The translations under genes were made by a program, and so were the position numbers. A DNA stretch of 64,000 nt from Chitinophagaceae bacterium PMP191F (GTDB taxonomy: Bacteria > Bacteroidota > Bacteroidia > Chitinophagales > Chitinophagaceae): assembly GCA_001302245.1 (NCBI GenBank), contig LGYU01000005.1:248001-312000 (forward strand). Reading direction: 5' to 3'. Within the stretch, counting starts at the first letter, position 1; each line of letters opens with the position of its first letter. Shown here in pieces: positions 48,415 through 56,759 of this stretch. Below the pieces are notes generated by a model, which searched no databases, was not told the DNA's origin, and saw nothing but the letters and a program-made list of their open reading frames with translations.

Positions 48415-48951
48415 ATGAAAAAAGTACTGCTGCTGCTTGTCACCAGCCTGGCAGGTTTTATAGTTTTTGCCCGTAACACTACAGACAGTATTCCTGCCAA
48501 CAATAAAGATGTGGCTTCTGTGAACGCAATTATCAGTGCGCTGTATGATGTAATATCCGGTGATGCAGGCAAAGCACGCAACTGGGACCGTTTCCGCACT
48601 TTGTTTATTCCTGAAGCGCACCTGATCCCTACCGGTAAAAGAAGTGATGGCACCACTGTAGGCAGAAGGGTAATGAGCGTGGAGGAATACATTACAACCT
48701 CCGGGCCTGTACTGGAAAAGAACGGATTTTTTGAAAAAGAGATAAGCTGCACTACAGAACAGTTTGGCAATATTGTGCAGGTATTCAGCACTTATGAATC
48801 CAGGAGAAAAACAGACGATGCAAGTCCCTTTATGCGTGGTATTAACAGTATACAATTGTGGAACGACGGGCACAGGTGGTGGGTTATCAATATTCTCTGG
48901 CAGAATGAAAGCCCGGAATTTCCGATACCCGCAAAATACCTGAAACAGTAA
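48415..48951 (+). CDS. Exported NTF2-like protein
   Basis: A 178-residue protein with a signal peptide (MKKVLLLLVTSLAGFIVFA). The mature part follows the SnoaL/NTF2-like cone fold: VNAIISALYDVISGDAGKARNWDRFRTLFIPEAHLIP (helices 1-3), VEEYITTSGPVLEKNGFFEKEIS, then strands FGNIVQVFSTYESRR, GINSIQLWNDGHRWWVINILWQNE. Proteins of this type are usually annotated as DUF4440 or nuclear-transport-factor-like; the conserved RWW near the end fits. No catalytic role can be assigned. Transcribed alone. Confidence 0.75.
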   Translation: MKKVLLLLVTSLAGFIVFARNTTDSIPANNKDVASVNAIISALYDVISGDAGKARNWDRFRTLFIPEAHLIPTGKRSDGTTVGRRVMSVEEYITTSGPVLEKNGFFEKEISCTTEQFGNIVQVFSTYESRRKTDDASPFMRGINSIQLWNDGHRWWVINILWQNESPEFPIPAKYLKQ

Positions 48952-49031
48952 ATACTAAAAAGAGAGCGGAAGTGTGACATAACAAATACTAAAAGAAATA
49001 TAGTCTGCACTTATAACAGACGGCTTATTAT

Positions 49032-49523
49032 TCACGTTCCCGTCACCTTACTTCTTCTTTCCATCATGACTGTAGTGAGCCATACGCCATTTAACTGGGC
49101 TATTTTTTCGCGGTAGCCGATATAGCGGAACCCGCATTGTTCATGCAAATGAATACTGGCTTTATTTTCTTCGTGAATCACACTCAGCAACGACCAGATG
49201 CCATTCTGTTCGCTATCCTTGATCAGCGCCTGCAACAGCATTCTGCCGATGCCTTTACGCTGGTGTGAATCTGCCACATATACACTTACTTCAGCCACGC
49301 CCCTGTAACACGGCCGGGACGATACCAGCGACAAGGCGGCCCAGCCGGCCACAACACCATCTTCCAGTATCATTAACCGTGAGTGTGGCAGGTATTTGCT
49401 GTCAAATTCATTCCAGTCAGGAACTTCTGTTTCAAAAGTGGCCATTCCGGAGACAATTCCCTGCCGGTAAATATCCAGTATCACTGCCTGTTGATCGGCA
49501 GACATGCGGGCTATCACAGTCAT
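49032..49523 (-). CDS. GNAT N-acetyltransferase of the phosphinothricin type
   Basis: A 163-residue acetyltransferase. Pat-like marks: IYRQGIVSGMATFETEVPDWNEF at the N-terminus, GWAALSLVSSRPCYRGVAEVSVYVAD, the acetyl-CoA binding loop SHQRKGIGRMLLQALI (Q/RxxGxG/A), and IHEENKASIHLHEQCGFRYIGYREK. Related enzymes acetylate phosphinothricin, methionine sulfoximine or other amino acids. Resistance activity cannot be inferred from the sequence. Single gene. Confidence 0.88.
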   Translation of the reverse strand: MTVIARMSADQQAVILDIYRQGIVSGMATFETEVPDWNEFDSKYLPHSRLMILEDGVVAGWAALSLVSSRPCYRGVAEVSVYVADSHQRKGIGRMLLQALIKDSEQNGIWSLLSVIHEENKASIHLHEQCGFRYIGYREKIAQLNGVWLTTVMMERRSKVTGT

Positions 49524-49612
49524 AAACCGAAGTTAAAAAAAGCAAACATTATCTTCCATAAATATACCTGCTGCAATATTTTATTTTTAACTTTCTGCCA
49601 CAAACTATTGCC

Positions 49613-51685
49613 ATGAAAACCATCCACCCTGCAATCGCCTGCTGTGCAGTTGCCATGGTATTCAGTACCCTGACTGCCGCTCAAACCACCTACAATCTTG
49701 ATATGGAAAACTTCAACAGTACTACAGGCTTACCTGTTAACTGGACGGCGTCTTCCAATCCATTTTACAAGATCAGGACCGATTCGCAGACGGTGCAACA
49801 TGGCAAGTATGCATTATCTATTGAAAGAACAGCAGACAACGGTGAATACGGCGTTTCCAATTTTTTAGTAAACCCAACCTTTGGTGGCAAAAAACTGGTA
49901 CTTACCGGGTATGTAAAAACAGAAGATGTGACAGGCTACGCAGCACTGTGGATACGCATAGACAGCAAAAGCGGTACCATGAGCATTGATAATATGGAAA
50001 ACCGGGGCATTAAAGGCACTACCGATTGGAAACAATATACGCTTACAGTGAATTACGATGCAGAAGAAGTAGTCCAGATCTATCTTGGCGGTCTGCTTGT
50101 GGGCGGAGGCAAAATGTGGATGGATAACCTTATGGTGACAGTTGATGGCGTTCCTATTGCACAGGCTCCTGCTAAAAAACCTGTTATATACAAGGCACAA
50201 TCAGATACTGTTTTCAATACCTCGTCGGGTATCAGCAATATTTCACTGAATAAACAGGTCATTGAAAATCTTACCAACCTGGGACAATTATGGGGTTTTC
50301 TGAAATATCATCATCCTGCTATTGCGGCAGGTAATTACAACTGGGACGCAGAACTATTCAGAATATTGCCGGAAGTACTGGCCGCGAAAAATAAAACCCA
50401 GGCAAATATTGCCATGGAAAAATGGGTGGATGCACTGGGAAAACCCGACAGTTGCGTTCCCTGCAAAACAATACAAAAAGACAGTACCATTAAACTACTG
50501 CCGGATTATGGCAGCCTCTTTGCAACAGGAAATTTCAATCCGGGTTTTATCAGCAAGCTCAATTATATCAAAAACAACCGCAACCAGGGTAAAAATTATT
50601 ATATCGCTATGAACTATGGCGTGGGCAATCCGGAATTTAAAAACGAGAACCCTTATGCCAAAATGCTGTACCCGGATGCCGGTTACCGCTTGCTGGCGCT
50701 TTACCGCTACTGGAATATGATCCAATACTTTTTCCCCAACCGACACCTGATTGGTGAAGACTGGAATAAAGTATTACCTGCATTTATTCCTACGTTTGTA
50801 AACGCTGCAGATACCAGCGCCTACAGCCTGGCCTGTCTTACCCTGATTGGAAGGATCAATGATACACATGCCAATATCTGGAGCAACAACGCAAGTCTTA
50901 ACAAGCATTTTGGCAAATACTACCCGCCTGTTCAAACGAAGTTTATCGAAAACAAACTGGTCGTTACCGGTTTTTATACCAATGCAGACAGCGTTCAGCA
51001 ATTACTGGCCAAAGGAGATGTGATCACCAGGATCAATAATGAAAAAACAGAAGATGTTGTCAAAAGGTTACTACCACAAACACCCGCATCCAATTATGAA
51101 ACCCAGCTGCGGGACCTGCCTTTAAAAATGCTACGAGGTAATTCAGACAGCCTGTTGCTGGAAATAGACAGAGATGGCAAAAAACAACATTTTTCAGTAC
51201 ATCGTTATGAAACCGGCAAGCTAAAGATGCAGATAGATTACAGTGCGCCTGACAGTAGCTACAAACTCATCACAGGTTCATTCAGCATTACACCGGTGCT
51301 GAACAATGGCGGAGCAGATAGCCTGTATTTTACCAGAAAAGTGATCATAATTGTAAACGCTACCTCACAAAGCCAGGCAGAATATACCACCATGGCCTTT
51401 CAAAGCGCTCCCAACGTAACCGTGCTGGGCAGTACCACTGCCGGTGCTGATGGCAATGTATCGCCCATTTATCTGCCGGGCAACATCTTTACCTATATTT
51501 CTGGCATCGGTATATTTTATCCCGATGGATCAGAAACACAACGTGTGGGTGTACGTATAGACGTACCAATGAAGCCCACTATCAAAGGACTTAAAGAAGG
51601 TCGTGATGAGTTACTGGAAAAAGCCATTGAGCTGGCAGAAAAAGACAATGACAATACAGGATCGCCCGCTAAAAAAGCGTTTTGA
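49613..51685 (+). CDS. S41 family peptidase with N-terminal lectin-like module
   Basis: A 690-residue secreted protein. Signal peptide (about 1-24), a carbohydrate-binding-like beta-sandwich (about 25-180, DMENFNSTTGLPVNW to MWMDNLMVTVDG), a helical linker with NLGQLWGFLKYHHPAIAAGNYNWDAELF, a PDZ-like domain (about 445-505: VTGFYTNADSVQQLLAKGDVI), and the tail-specific protease core with catalytic Ser in NATSQSQAEYTTMAF and GSTTAGADGNVSPIYLPG. The family cleaves proteins near the C-terminus; the WG...KYHHP and YRYWNMIQYFFPNR segments are typical of this Bacteroidota subgroup. Its substrate is unknown. Converges on the aminotransferase with nine bases between. Confidence 0.88.
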   Translation: MKTIHPAIACCAVAMVFSTLTAAQTTYNLDMENFNSTTGLPVNWTASSNPFYKIRTDSQTVQHGKYALSIERTADNGEYGVSNFLVNPTFGGKKLVLTGYVKTEDVTGYAALWIRIDSKSGTMSIDNMENRGIKGTTDWKQYTLTVNYDAEEVVQIYLGGLLVGGGKMWMDNLMVTVDGVPIAQAPAKKPVIYKAQSDTVFNTSSGISNISLNKQVIENLTNLGQLWGFLKYHHPAIAAGNYNWDAELFRILPEVLAAKNKTQANIAMEKWVDALGKPDSCVPCKTIQKDSTIKLLPDYGSLFATGNFNPGFISKLNYIKNNRNQGKNYYIAMNYGVGNPEFKNENPYAKMLYPDAGYRLLALYRYWNMIQYFFPNRHLIGEDWNKVLPAFIPTFVNAADTSAYSLACLTLIGRINDTHANIWSNNASLNKHFGKYYPPVQTKFIENKLVVTGFYTNADSVQQLLAKGDVITRINNEKTEDVVKRLLPQTPASNYETQLRDLPLKMLRGNSDSLLLEIDRDGKKQHFSVHRYETGKLKMQIDYSAPDSSYKLITGSFSITPVLNNGGADSLYFTRKVIIIVNATSQSQAEYTTMAFQSAPNVTVLGSTTAGADGNVSPIYLPGNIFTYISGIGIFYPDGSETQRVGVRIDVPMKPTIKGLKEGRDELLEKAIELAEKDNDNTGSPAKKAF

Positions 51686-51694
51686 TCTGCAACT

Positions 51695-52840
51695 CTATAT
51701 TTTGATCAGTTTTTCTGCTGCCTGTTCAAGCGTGCTTTCTTTTTTAGCAAAACAAAAACGGATCACCTTGTTGTCCGTTCCGTTTTTGTAAAAAGCAGAA
51801 ACCGGGATGGTAGCTATGCCATACTCTTTAGTGATGCGGATAGCAAAGTCCTTATCCTTTTCATCGCTGATGCGGTCATACCGATAACATTGAAAATAAC
51901 TGCCATAGCTGGGCATGGGTGCAAAGCGGGTGCCCTTCATCAGTTGCTGAAAATAATCCCGTTTTTTCTCCATAAAGGGAGCCAGCGACTGGTAAGAATC
52001 CTTATCAGTCAGGTACTGGGCCAATGCTACCTGCGACGGACTGTGACACGAAAAGCAATTGAACTGGTGCACTTTTCTGAATTCTTTCATAAATGCGGGT
52101 GAACTGATGCAGTAACCCAGCTTCCAGCCGGTACAGTGATATACTTTACCAAATGAGAAGCACACAAAGCTTCTTTCCAGCAGATCGGGATAACGCAGTA
52201 TGGACTGGTGGGGAATATTGTCGAAAATGAGATGTTCATACACCTCGTCAGATACAATGATAATATCAGTGCCTTTCACTATGCTGCGCAATTGCTGTAT
52301 ATCATTTTCCCGCAATACGGCTCCTGTAGGGTTGTGGGGTGAGTTCAGCAGGATCATTCTTGTACGTGGCGTGATCTTTTGTCTTACTTCATCCCAGTTA
52401 ATGCTGTAATCAGGAAACTGTAGACTGATCAATACCGGAATGCCACCATTGATCTCAACATTGGGAATATAACTGTCGTAAGCCGGTTCAAAAACAATTA
52501 CCTCGTCACCGGGTTGCAGTACCGTGGTAATAGCTGTATAAATAGCATAAGTGCCCCCGGGAGTAATAGTGATCTGTGTATCGGGATTAATATCACTGCC
52601 ATACATTAAACGGGCTTTGACAGCAATAGATTCCCGCAACGGCATATAGCCCTGCATGGGAACATATTGGTTAAAACCATCTTTCATAGCCTTGTCCACA
52701 AGGCCGGTCAATACGTCACTCATGGGAAAGTCAGGAAATCCCTGTCCCAGGTTAACGGCTTTGTGCTCCGCCGCAAGTGTGCTCATTACGGTAAAGATGG
52801 TAGTACCAACGTTGGGTAATTTGGATTGTATGTCATGCAT
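51695..52840 (-). CDS. PLP-dependent methionine/aromatic aminotransferase
   Basis: A 381-residue fold-type I aminotransferase of the kynurenine/methionine (YbdL-like) group. Seen: VNLGQGFPDFPMSD, QYVPMQGYMPLRESIA, ITPGGTYAIYTAI, FEPAYDSYIPNVE, the conserved LLNSPHNPTGAVL, VSDEVYEHLIFD, and the PLP lysine in SFGKVYHCTGWKLGYC. It probably performs the last step of methionine salvage or a related transamination. Single gene; 218 bases separate it from the divergent thioredoxin-ApbE cluster. Confidence 0.9.
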   Translation of the reverse strand: MHDIQSKLPNVGTTIFTVMSTLAAEHKAVNLGQGFPDFPMSDVLTGLVDKAMKDGFNQYVPMQGYMPLRESIAVKARLMYGSDINPDTQITITPGGTYAIYTAITTVLQPGDEVIVFEPAYDSYIPNVEINGGIPVLISLQFPDYSINWDEVRQKITPRTRMILLNSPHNPTGAVLRENDIQQLRSIVKGTDIIIVSDEVYEHLIFDNIPHQSILRYPDLLERSFVCFSFGKVYHCTGWKLGYCISSPAFMKEFRKVHQFNCFSCHSPSQVALAQYLTDKDSYQSLAPFMEKKRDYFQQLMKGTRFAPMPSYGSYFQCYRYDRISDEKDKDFAIRITKEYGIATIPVSAFYKNGTDNKVIRFCFAKKESTLEQAAEKLIKI

Positions 52841-53058
52841 GAGAGATCCGGGAATGTTTACATGTATAAAAGCCTGCCGGTAAGCAACAGGCCATTGAAA
52901 GCCTGATAAAATTAAAGCAATACCACATTCAACAGAAAAAAAGTACTGCTTTTATCAACAGGCGTAAACACTTTACAAAGTCACTTGTTAAAAAAACGCC
53001 GGTGTACTTACCCGGTAATTACAGCCAGGTTATCTTTATTATACGAACCATTACCTAC

Positions 53059-54432
53059 ATGTCCAGGCCATTTTTATTCCTGTTGTTTGCCATAACAGTA
53101 AATGTTACTGTTGTGCAGGCGCAGCCTGTGCTGCACAATGCAGATAAGGCATTTGCTACCGCACGCGATACCAACAAACCGGTATTCCTGGTATTTTCCG
53201 GCTCCGACTGGTGCCAGCCCTGCATACGTTTCCGGGAAAACATTCTTACTGACACAGCTTTCCTGCGTTTTGCCCGGCAAAATCTTATTGTACTGGAAGC
53301 AGATTTTCCGCAACAGAAAAAACTACCCAAGGAAGAGGTACAGCAAAACGAAGCCCTTGCCGAAAAATACAATCCCGAGGGTGCATTTCCCCGCCTGGTA
53401 TTGCTGAAACCGGATGAGTCTGTGCTAACTTTGGTTGAATATACCAACCAGTCTGCCGCCCTTTTTATCAACCAGCTAAAACAGTATTTACAACAGGCAC
53501 ACATGCTGAAAGAATATACCCGCAGTACCAGGCTGATGGGCTCGCTGTTTGAGTTCATTGTAGTAGCCGATAACGATACTACCGGTCAGCAATGGCTGGA
53601 TAACAGCGTACAGGAAGTACAGCGTATTGAAACCCTGCTTACTGAATTTCAACCGGGCTCAGATACCGGCCGCATCAACGCACAGGCAGGTATTGCTGCT
53701 GTACAGGTAAGCAAAGAAACACGGCAACTGATTGAGCGCAGCCACCAGTTGTCTGTATTGACCAAAGGTACTTTTGACATTACTGCGGGTGCGCTGAAAA
53801 AACTGTACAATTTTAAAGGAGAAACTTTTACGCTGCCGGAAGAACATACCATACGTGAAGCATTGCGTAAAACCGGTTATAAGAAGATCAGGGTAACTGC
53901 CAACGATACCGTTTTTCTGCCTTTTGCAGGAATGCATATCAGTTTTGCAGCTATCGGCAAAGGATATGCTGCCGGAAAAGTAAAAGAATTGCTACAACAA
54001 CAAGGCGCAACAAGTGGCGTAGTAAGTGCCGGTGGCGATCTTACCGCCTGGGGCATACGTGCCAATGGCGAACCCTGGAAAACCGGGATTGCTCACCCTG
54101 ATGATTTGTCACGTATCCTGTTATGGCTGCCGGTCAATGGGTTTTCCGTAGCTACATCCGGAAATTATATCCAGTATTTTGATGTGCAGGGCACCCGTTA
54201 TTCGCACAATATCAATCCGCTCACTGGTCGACCGGTAAAAGGTATTAAAAGCGTCAGTATTATCAGCCCTGCAGCAGAACTGTCTGATGCGCTGGCAACT
54301 GCCGTTACTGTAATGGGTGCGCAAAACGGTGTGAGTTTCATCAACCAGCTACCACAAACACACTGCATTGTTATTGATGATGCGGGGAAAATTTTTACAT
54401 CCAGACATATACAGGTTACGCATGCAGCATAG
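53059..54432 (+). CDS. Thioredoxin-ApbE fusion (FAD:protein FMN transferase)
   Basis: A 457-residue exported fusion. Signal peptide (about 1-21), a thioredoxin-like domain (about 22-145) with active site WCQPC (Cys52, Cys55) and the cis-Pro loop GAFPRLVLL, then an ApbE domain (about 158-450). ApbE marks: DITAGALKKL, the AAIGKGYAAGKV helix, GVVSAGGDLTAWG, YSHNINPLTGRPVKG and LSDALATAVTVMG. ApbE attaches FMN to Thr/Ser of extracytoplasmic redox proteins using FAD; the attached thioredoxin could keep Cys residues of the acceptor reduced. ATG 53059 is used because it opens the signal peptide. The next gene overlaps by 11 bases. The acceptor is unproven. Confidence 0.88.
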   Translation: MSRPFLFLLFAITVNVTVVQAQPVLHNADKAFATARDTNKPVFLVFSGSDWCQPCIRFRENILTDTAFLRFARQNLIVLEADFPQQKKLPKEEVQQNEALAEKYNPEGAFPRLVLLKPDESVLTLVEYTNQSAALFINQLKQYLQQAHMLKEYTRSTRLMGSLFEFIVVADNDTTGQQWLDNSVQEVQRIETLLTEFQPGSDTGRINAQAGIAAVQVSKETRQLIERSHQLSVLTKGTFDITAGALKKLYNFKGETFTLPEEHTIREALRKTGYKKIRVTANDTVFLPFAGMHISFAAIGKGYAAGKVKELLQQQGATSGVVSAGGDLTAWGIRANGEPWKTGIAHPDDLSRILLWLPVNGFSVATSGNYIQYFDVQGTRYSHNINPLTGRPVKGIKSVSIISPAAELSDALATAVTVMGAQNGVSFINQLPQTHCIVIDDAGKIFTSRHIQVTHAA

Positions 54433-54655
54433 AACAATTACCTACAGATGTTTTCCTGCTTTTGTCAGCGCAGTGATATTGCTGGCAGCAGGTTGTAAAG
54501 CAGTAAAACCTTATCAGCGGGCTTACCTGAACGACGAAAACATGCAGGTTGGGAAGCTGCCTTCTGAACAATTTTCCGGCAATATGCATACATACCGCGA
54601 AGGCGCTTCCGGCGGAGGTGGTGGTAAAAACAATGGCGGGTGTGGTTGCAATTAA
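54422..54655 (+). CDS. DUF4266 mini-lipoprotein with terminal GCGC motif
   Basis: A 77-residue lipoprotein. Lipobox LAAGC (Cys25) after a short hydrophobic helix, then KAVKPYQRAYLNDENMQ, the conserved start of DUF4266, and a flexible Gly-rich end REGASGGGGGKNN finishing GGCGCN (Cys74, Cys76). DUF4266 proteins are small, usually sit beside DUF3570 and thioredoxin/ApbE genes and end in this Gly/Cys motif; function unknown. The start overlaps the ApbE stop by 11 bases, so translation is coupled. The terminal Cys pair and the Gly-Ala-Ser step before the Gly run are candidate sites for metal binding or modification. Confidence 0.88.
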   Translation: MQHRTITYRCFPAFVSAVILLAAGCKAVKPYQRAYLNDENMQVGKLPSEQFSGNMHTYREGASGGGGGKNNGGCGCN

Positions 54656-54731
54656 ACACTGATTGCACCAATTTGAATACAGATTACGTGGATTTCGCAG
54701 ATTCAGAAGTGCTTATTTTAATTACCAGTTT

Positions 54732-55934
54732 GTGAAAAAAAAGTACATCATATTCGGCCTGCTGTTCTCCTCGTCTTTATACGGGCTAGGACAAAGAGCA
54801 GACAGCAGTTTTAATAAAAGAAAGGTTTCACGTACGGATATACAGGTGGTATATGCACACTACCTGCAGAATGGCAATCATTCTGCCGTGACAGGTGGTA
54901 TTGGTACGGAAAAACTCACCGTTTATTCGCCAGGTGCAAAACTGACACATCAGTCTGATTCACTCCATTCGTACTCCCTGAATGCGGGGGTAGATGTGAT
55001 CACATCCGCTTCTACAGACAATATTGATTTTGTTGTTTCCTCTGCATCACGCAAAGATGCACGCGTGTATGCAGATGCAGGCTATAATGTCGGTATTAAA
55101 CACAGCGGCATTACGTTAAGTGGTGCCGGGCATTTTTCTATTGAATCCGATTATCTGTCCTTTGGTTTTGGGTTAGGAGTAAACCACACCAACAGGAATA
55201 AGACCCGGCAGGTATCTGCCGAAGCCGAAGTATATATTGACGATCTGCGCTGGGGACGATTGAGCAAAAATGAGTCACTGAAACTTTTATATCCCATTGA
55301 ATTGCGTGGCAGGAAATGGTTTACTGAATACAGGCGACGATCGTACAATTTCAATACCATGTTACAGCAGGTCATTAACCGACGCATGGTGCTGGCAATA
55401 TTTCCCGGCGCTGCTTACCAGGATGGACTGCTTTCTACACCCTTTCACCGTGTTTTTACCAAAGACAGTACCGTGCGGGTAGAAGTCCTGCCGCAACATC
55501 GTTTTAAAATACCTGTAGGCATACAACTTAACAGTTTTATCGGCACACGATATATTCTGCGCACTTATTACCGGTATTATTGGGATGACTGGGGCATACG
55601 CGCTCACACCTTTGAAATGACTGTTCCTGTAAAAATTACTCCAAAACTGGTACTTGCTCCGTTTGGAAGATTCTATATGCAGACAGCAGCAGATTATTTT
55701 AAACCCTATCGTCAACATGCACTTTCGGAAAAGTATTACACCTCCGATTATGATCTTTCAAAATTTCACAGCATAGAAGGTGGACTGGAAACACGGTTTC
55801 ACCCTAAAGGCAGAAAACCGGTACCACTGTTCAACGAACTTACTTTGCGATACGGTTATTATAAAAGAAGTGACGGATTGTATGCACATACTATCAGCCT
55901 GTTGATAGACATGATGATGGTACGAACACATTAA
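54732..55934 (+). CDS. DUF3570 protein, probable outer-membrane barrel
   Basis: A 400-residue protein starting at GTG 54732, which opens a signal peptide (KKKYIIFGLLFSSSLYGLGQ); a TTG at 54663 would add 23 poorly fitting residues. The mature part is rich in alternating amphipathic strands: NAGVDVITSASTDNID, SEADYNVG-type repeats, FGFGLGVNHTNRNKTRQVSAEAEVYIDD, RYILRTYYRYYWDDWGIRAHTFEMTVP, and a last strand HTISLLIDMMMV. This fits an outer-membrane beta-barrel of the DUF3570 family. It is third in the cluster with thioredoxin-ApbE and DUF4266, a conserved arrangement, and could be the surface component. Confidence 0.85.
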   Translation: MKKKYIIFGLLFSSSLYGLGQRADSSFNKRKVSRTDIQVVYAHYLQNGNHSAVTGGIGTEKLTVYSPGAKLTHQSDSLHSYSLNAGVDVITSASTDNIDFVVSSASRKDARVYADAGYNVGIKHSGITLSGAGHFSIESDYLSFGFGLGVNHTNRNKTRQVSAEAEVYIDDLRWGRLSKNESLKLLYPIELRGRKWFTEYRRRSYNFNTMLQQVINRRMVLAIFPGAAYQDGLLSTPFHRVFTKDSTVRVEVLPQHRFKIPVGIQLNSFIGTRYILRTYYRYYWDDWGIRAHTFEMTVPVKITPKLVLAPFGRFYMQTAADYFKPYRQHALSEKYYTSDYDLSKFHSIEGGLETRFHPKGRKPVPLFNELTLRYGYYKRSDGLYAHTISLLIDMMMVRTH

Positions 55935-55948
55935 TATTTACAGGCACG

Positions 55949-56305
55949 TCATTTTCCCTGTAACTGCTGACGCATTTTGGCTGGCAGGCTTTTTACCACC
56001 AGCTCATACGAATGATCTATCCACTCTTTCAGCAACTTCAGAGATACAGAGCCATCCACAACAATGGTATTCCAGTGTTTTTTATTCATATGATAGCCCG
56101 GTAATACACAGCTGTATTGCTCGCGGAGTTCCTCTGCCTTATCCGGGTCACATTTTACATTGAACTTCAATGTATCTGTATCCAACGGACACAACAGAAA
56201 TACTTTACCCCCCACTTTATACACCAGTACATCAGGACCAAAGGGCAGTGTTTCTTCTACCGCAGGTTTTTGCAGGCAATACGATTGCAGCCACTCAATA
56301 TCCAT
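55949..56305 (-). CDS. MmcQ/YjbR family protein
   Basis: A 118-residue protein of the YjbR fold. MDIEWLQSYCLQKPAVEETLPFGPDVLVYKVGGKVFLL is the typical N-terminus (the PFG...VYKVGGKxF motif), followed by LKFNVKCDPDKAEELREQY, GYHMNKKHWNTIVVDGSVSLKLLKEWIDHSYELVV. The family resembles a DNA-binding fold, but no operator or target is known. It ends 15 bases from the convergent DUF3570 stop; the Rid gene upstream is eight bases away on the same strand. Confidence 0.88.
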   Translation of the reverse strand: MDIEWLQSYCLQKPAVEETLPFGPDVLVYKVGGKVFLLCPLDTDTLKFNVKCDPDKAEELREQYSCVLPGYHMNKKHWNTIVVDGSVSLKLLKEWIDHSYELVVKSLPAKMRQQLQGK

Positions 56306-56312
56306 AACACAT

Positions 56313-56705
56313 TTATTCAGTTATAATAGCAGATACTTCAATTTCAACCAGGTATTCAGGATCAATCAGCGCGCTTACTTCCACCATGGTATTACAGGGT
56401 TTGATGTCTTTAAAAAACTCACTGTGTCCACGGCCATACTCCTGCCATTGCTGAATATCTGTTACATACATTTTTACACGCACCACATCTTTCATGGAAG
56501 CACCGGCCTGCCATAATACCTTTTCAATTTTCTGGTAAATAAATTTCGTTTGTTCGTAGGGATTGTTAGCACCTACAACCTTGCCATCTTCACCAGACGC
56601 TACGGTTCCTGACACTTCTACTACATTACCCACTTTCACTGCACGACTGTATCCTACGATATCTTCCCACTTTGAACCGGATGCATAGTTTGTTCTTGTA
56701 CTCAT
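56313..56705 (-). CDS. Rid-family protein lacking the catalytic Arg
   Basis: A 130-residue YjgF/YER057c/UK114 protein. MSTRTNYASGSKWEDIVGYSRAVKVGNVVEVSG is the usual start, then YEQTKFIYQKIEKVLWQAGASMKDVVRVKMYVTDIQQW and CNTMVEVSALIDPEYLVEIEVSAI. In RidA imine deaminases the sequence before VEVAxL is A-R-S-x, with Arg105 essential; here Asn takes its place. It is therefore probably a Rid subfamily member without 2-aminoacrylate deaminase activity. The start is taken at 56705, not at 56750, because of the family N-terminus. Tightly packed with the exonuclease upstream and yjbR downstream. Confidence 0.87.
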   Translation of the reverse strand: MSTRTNYASGSKWEDIVGYSRAVKVGNVVEVSGTVASGEDGKVVGANNPYEQTKFIYQKIEKVLWQAGASMKDVVRVKMYVTDIQQWQEYGRGHSEFFKDIKPCNTMVEVSALIDPEYLVEIEVSAIITE

Positions 56706-56759
56706 AACAATGGTTGAAAATGTTTTAAGACCATCATGAACCCATTGCACTGGTAGTCA

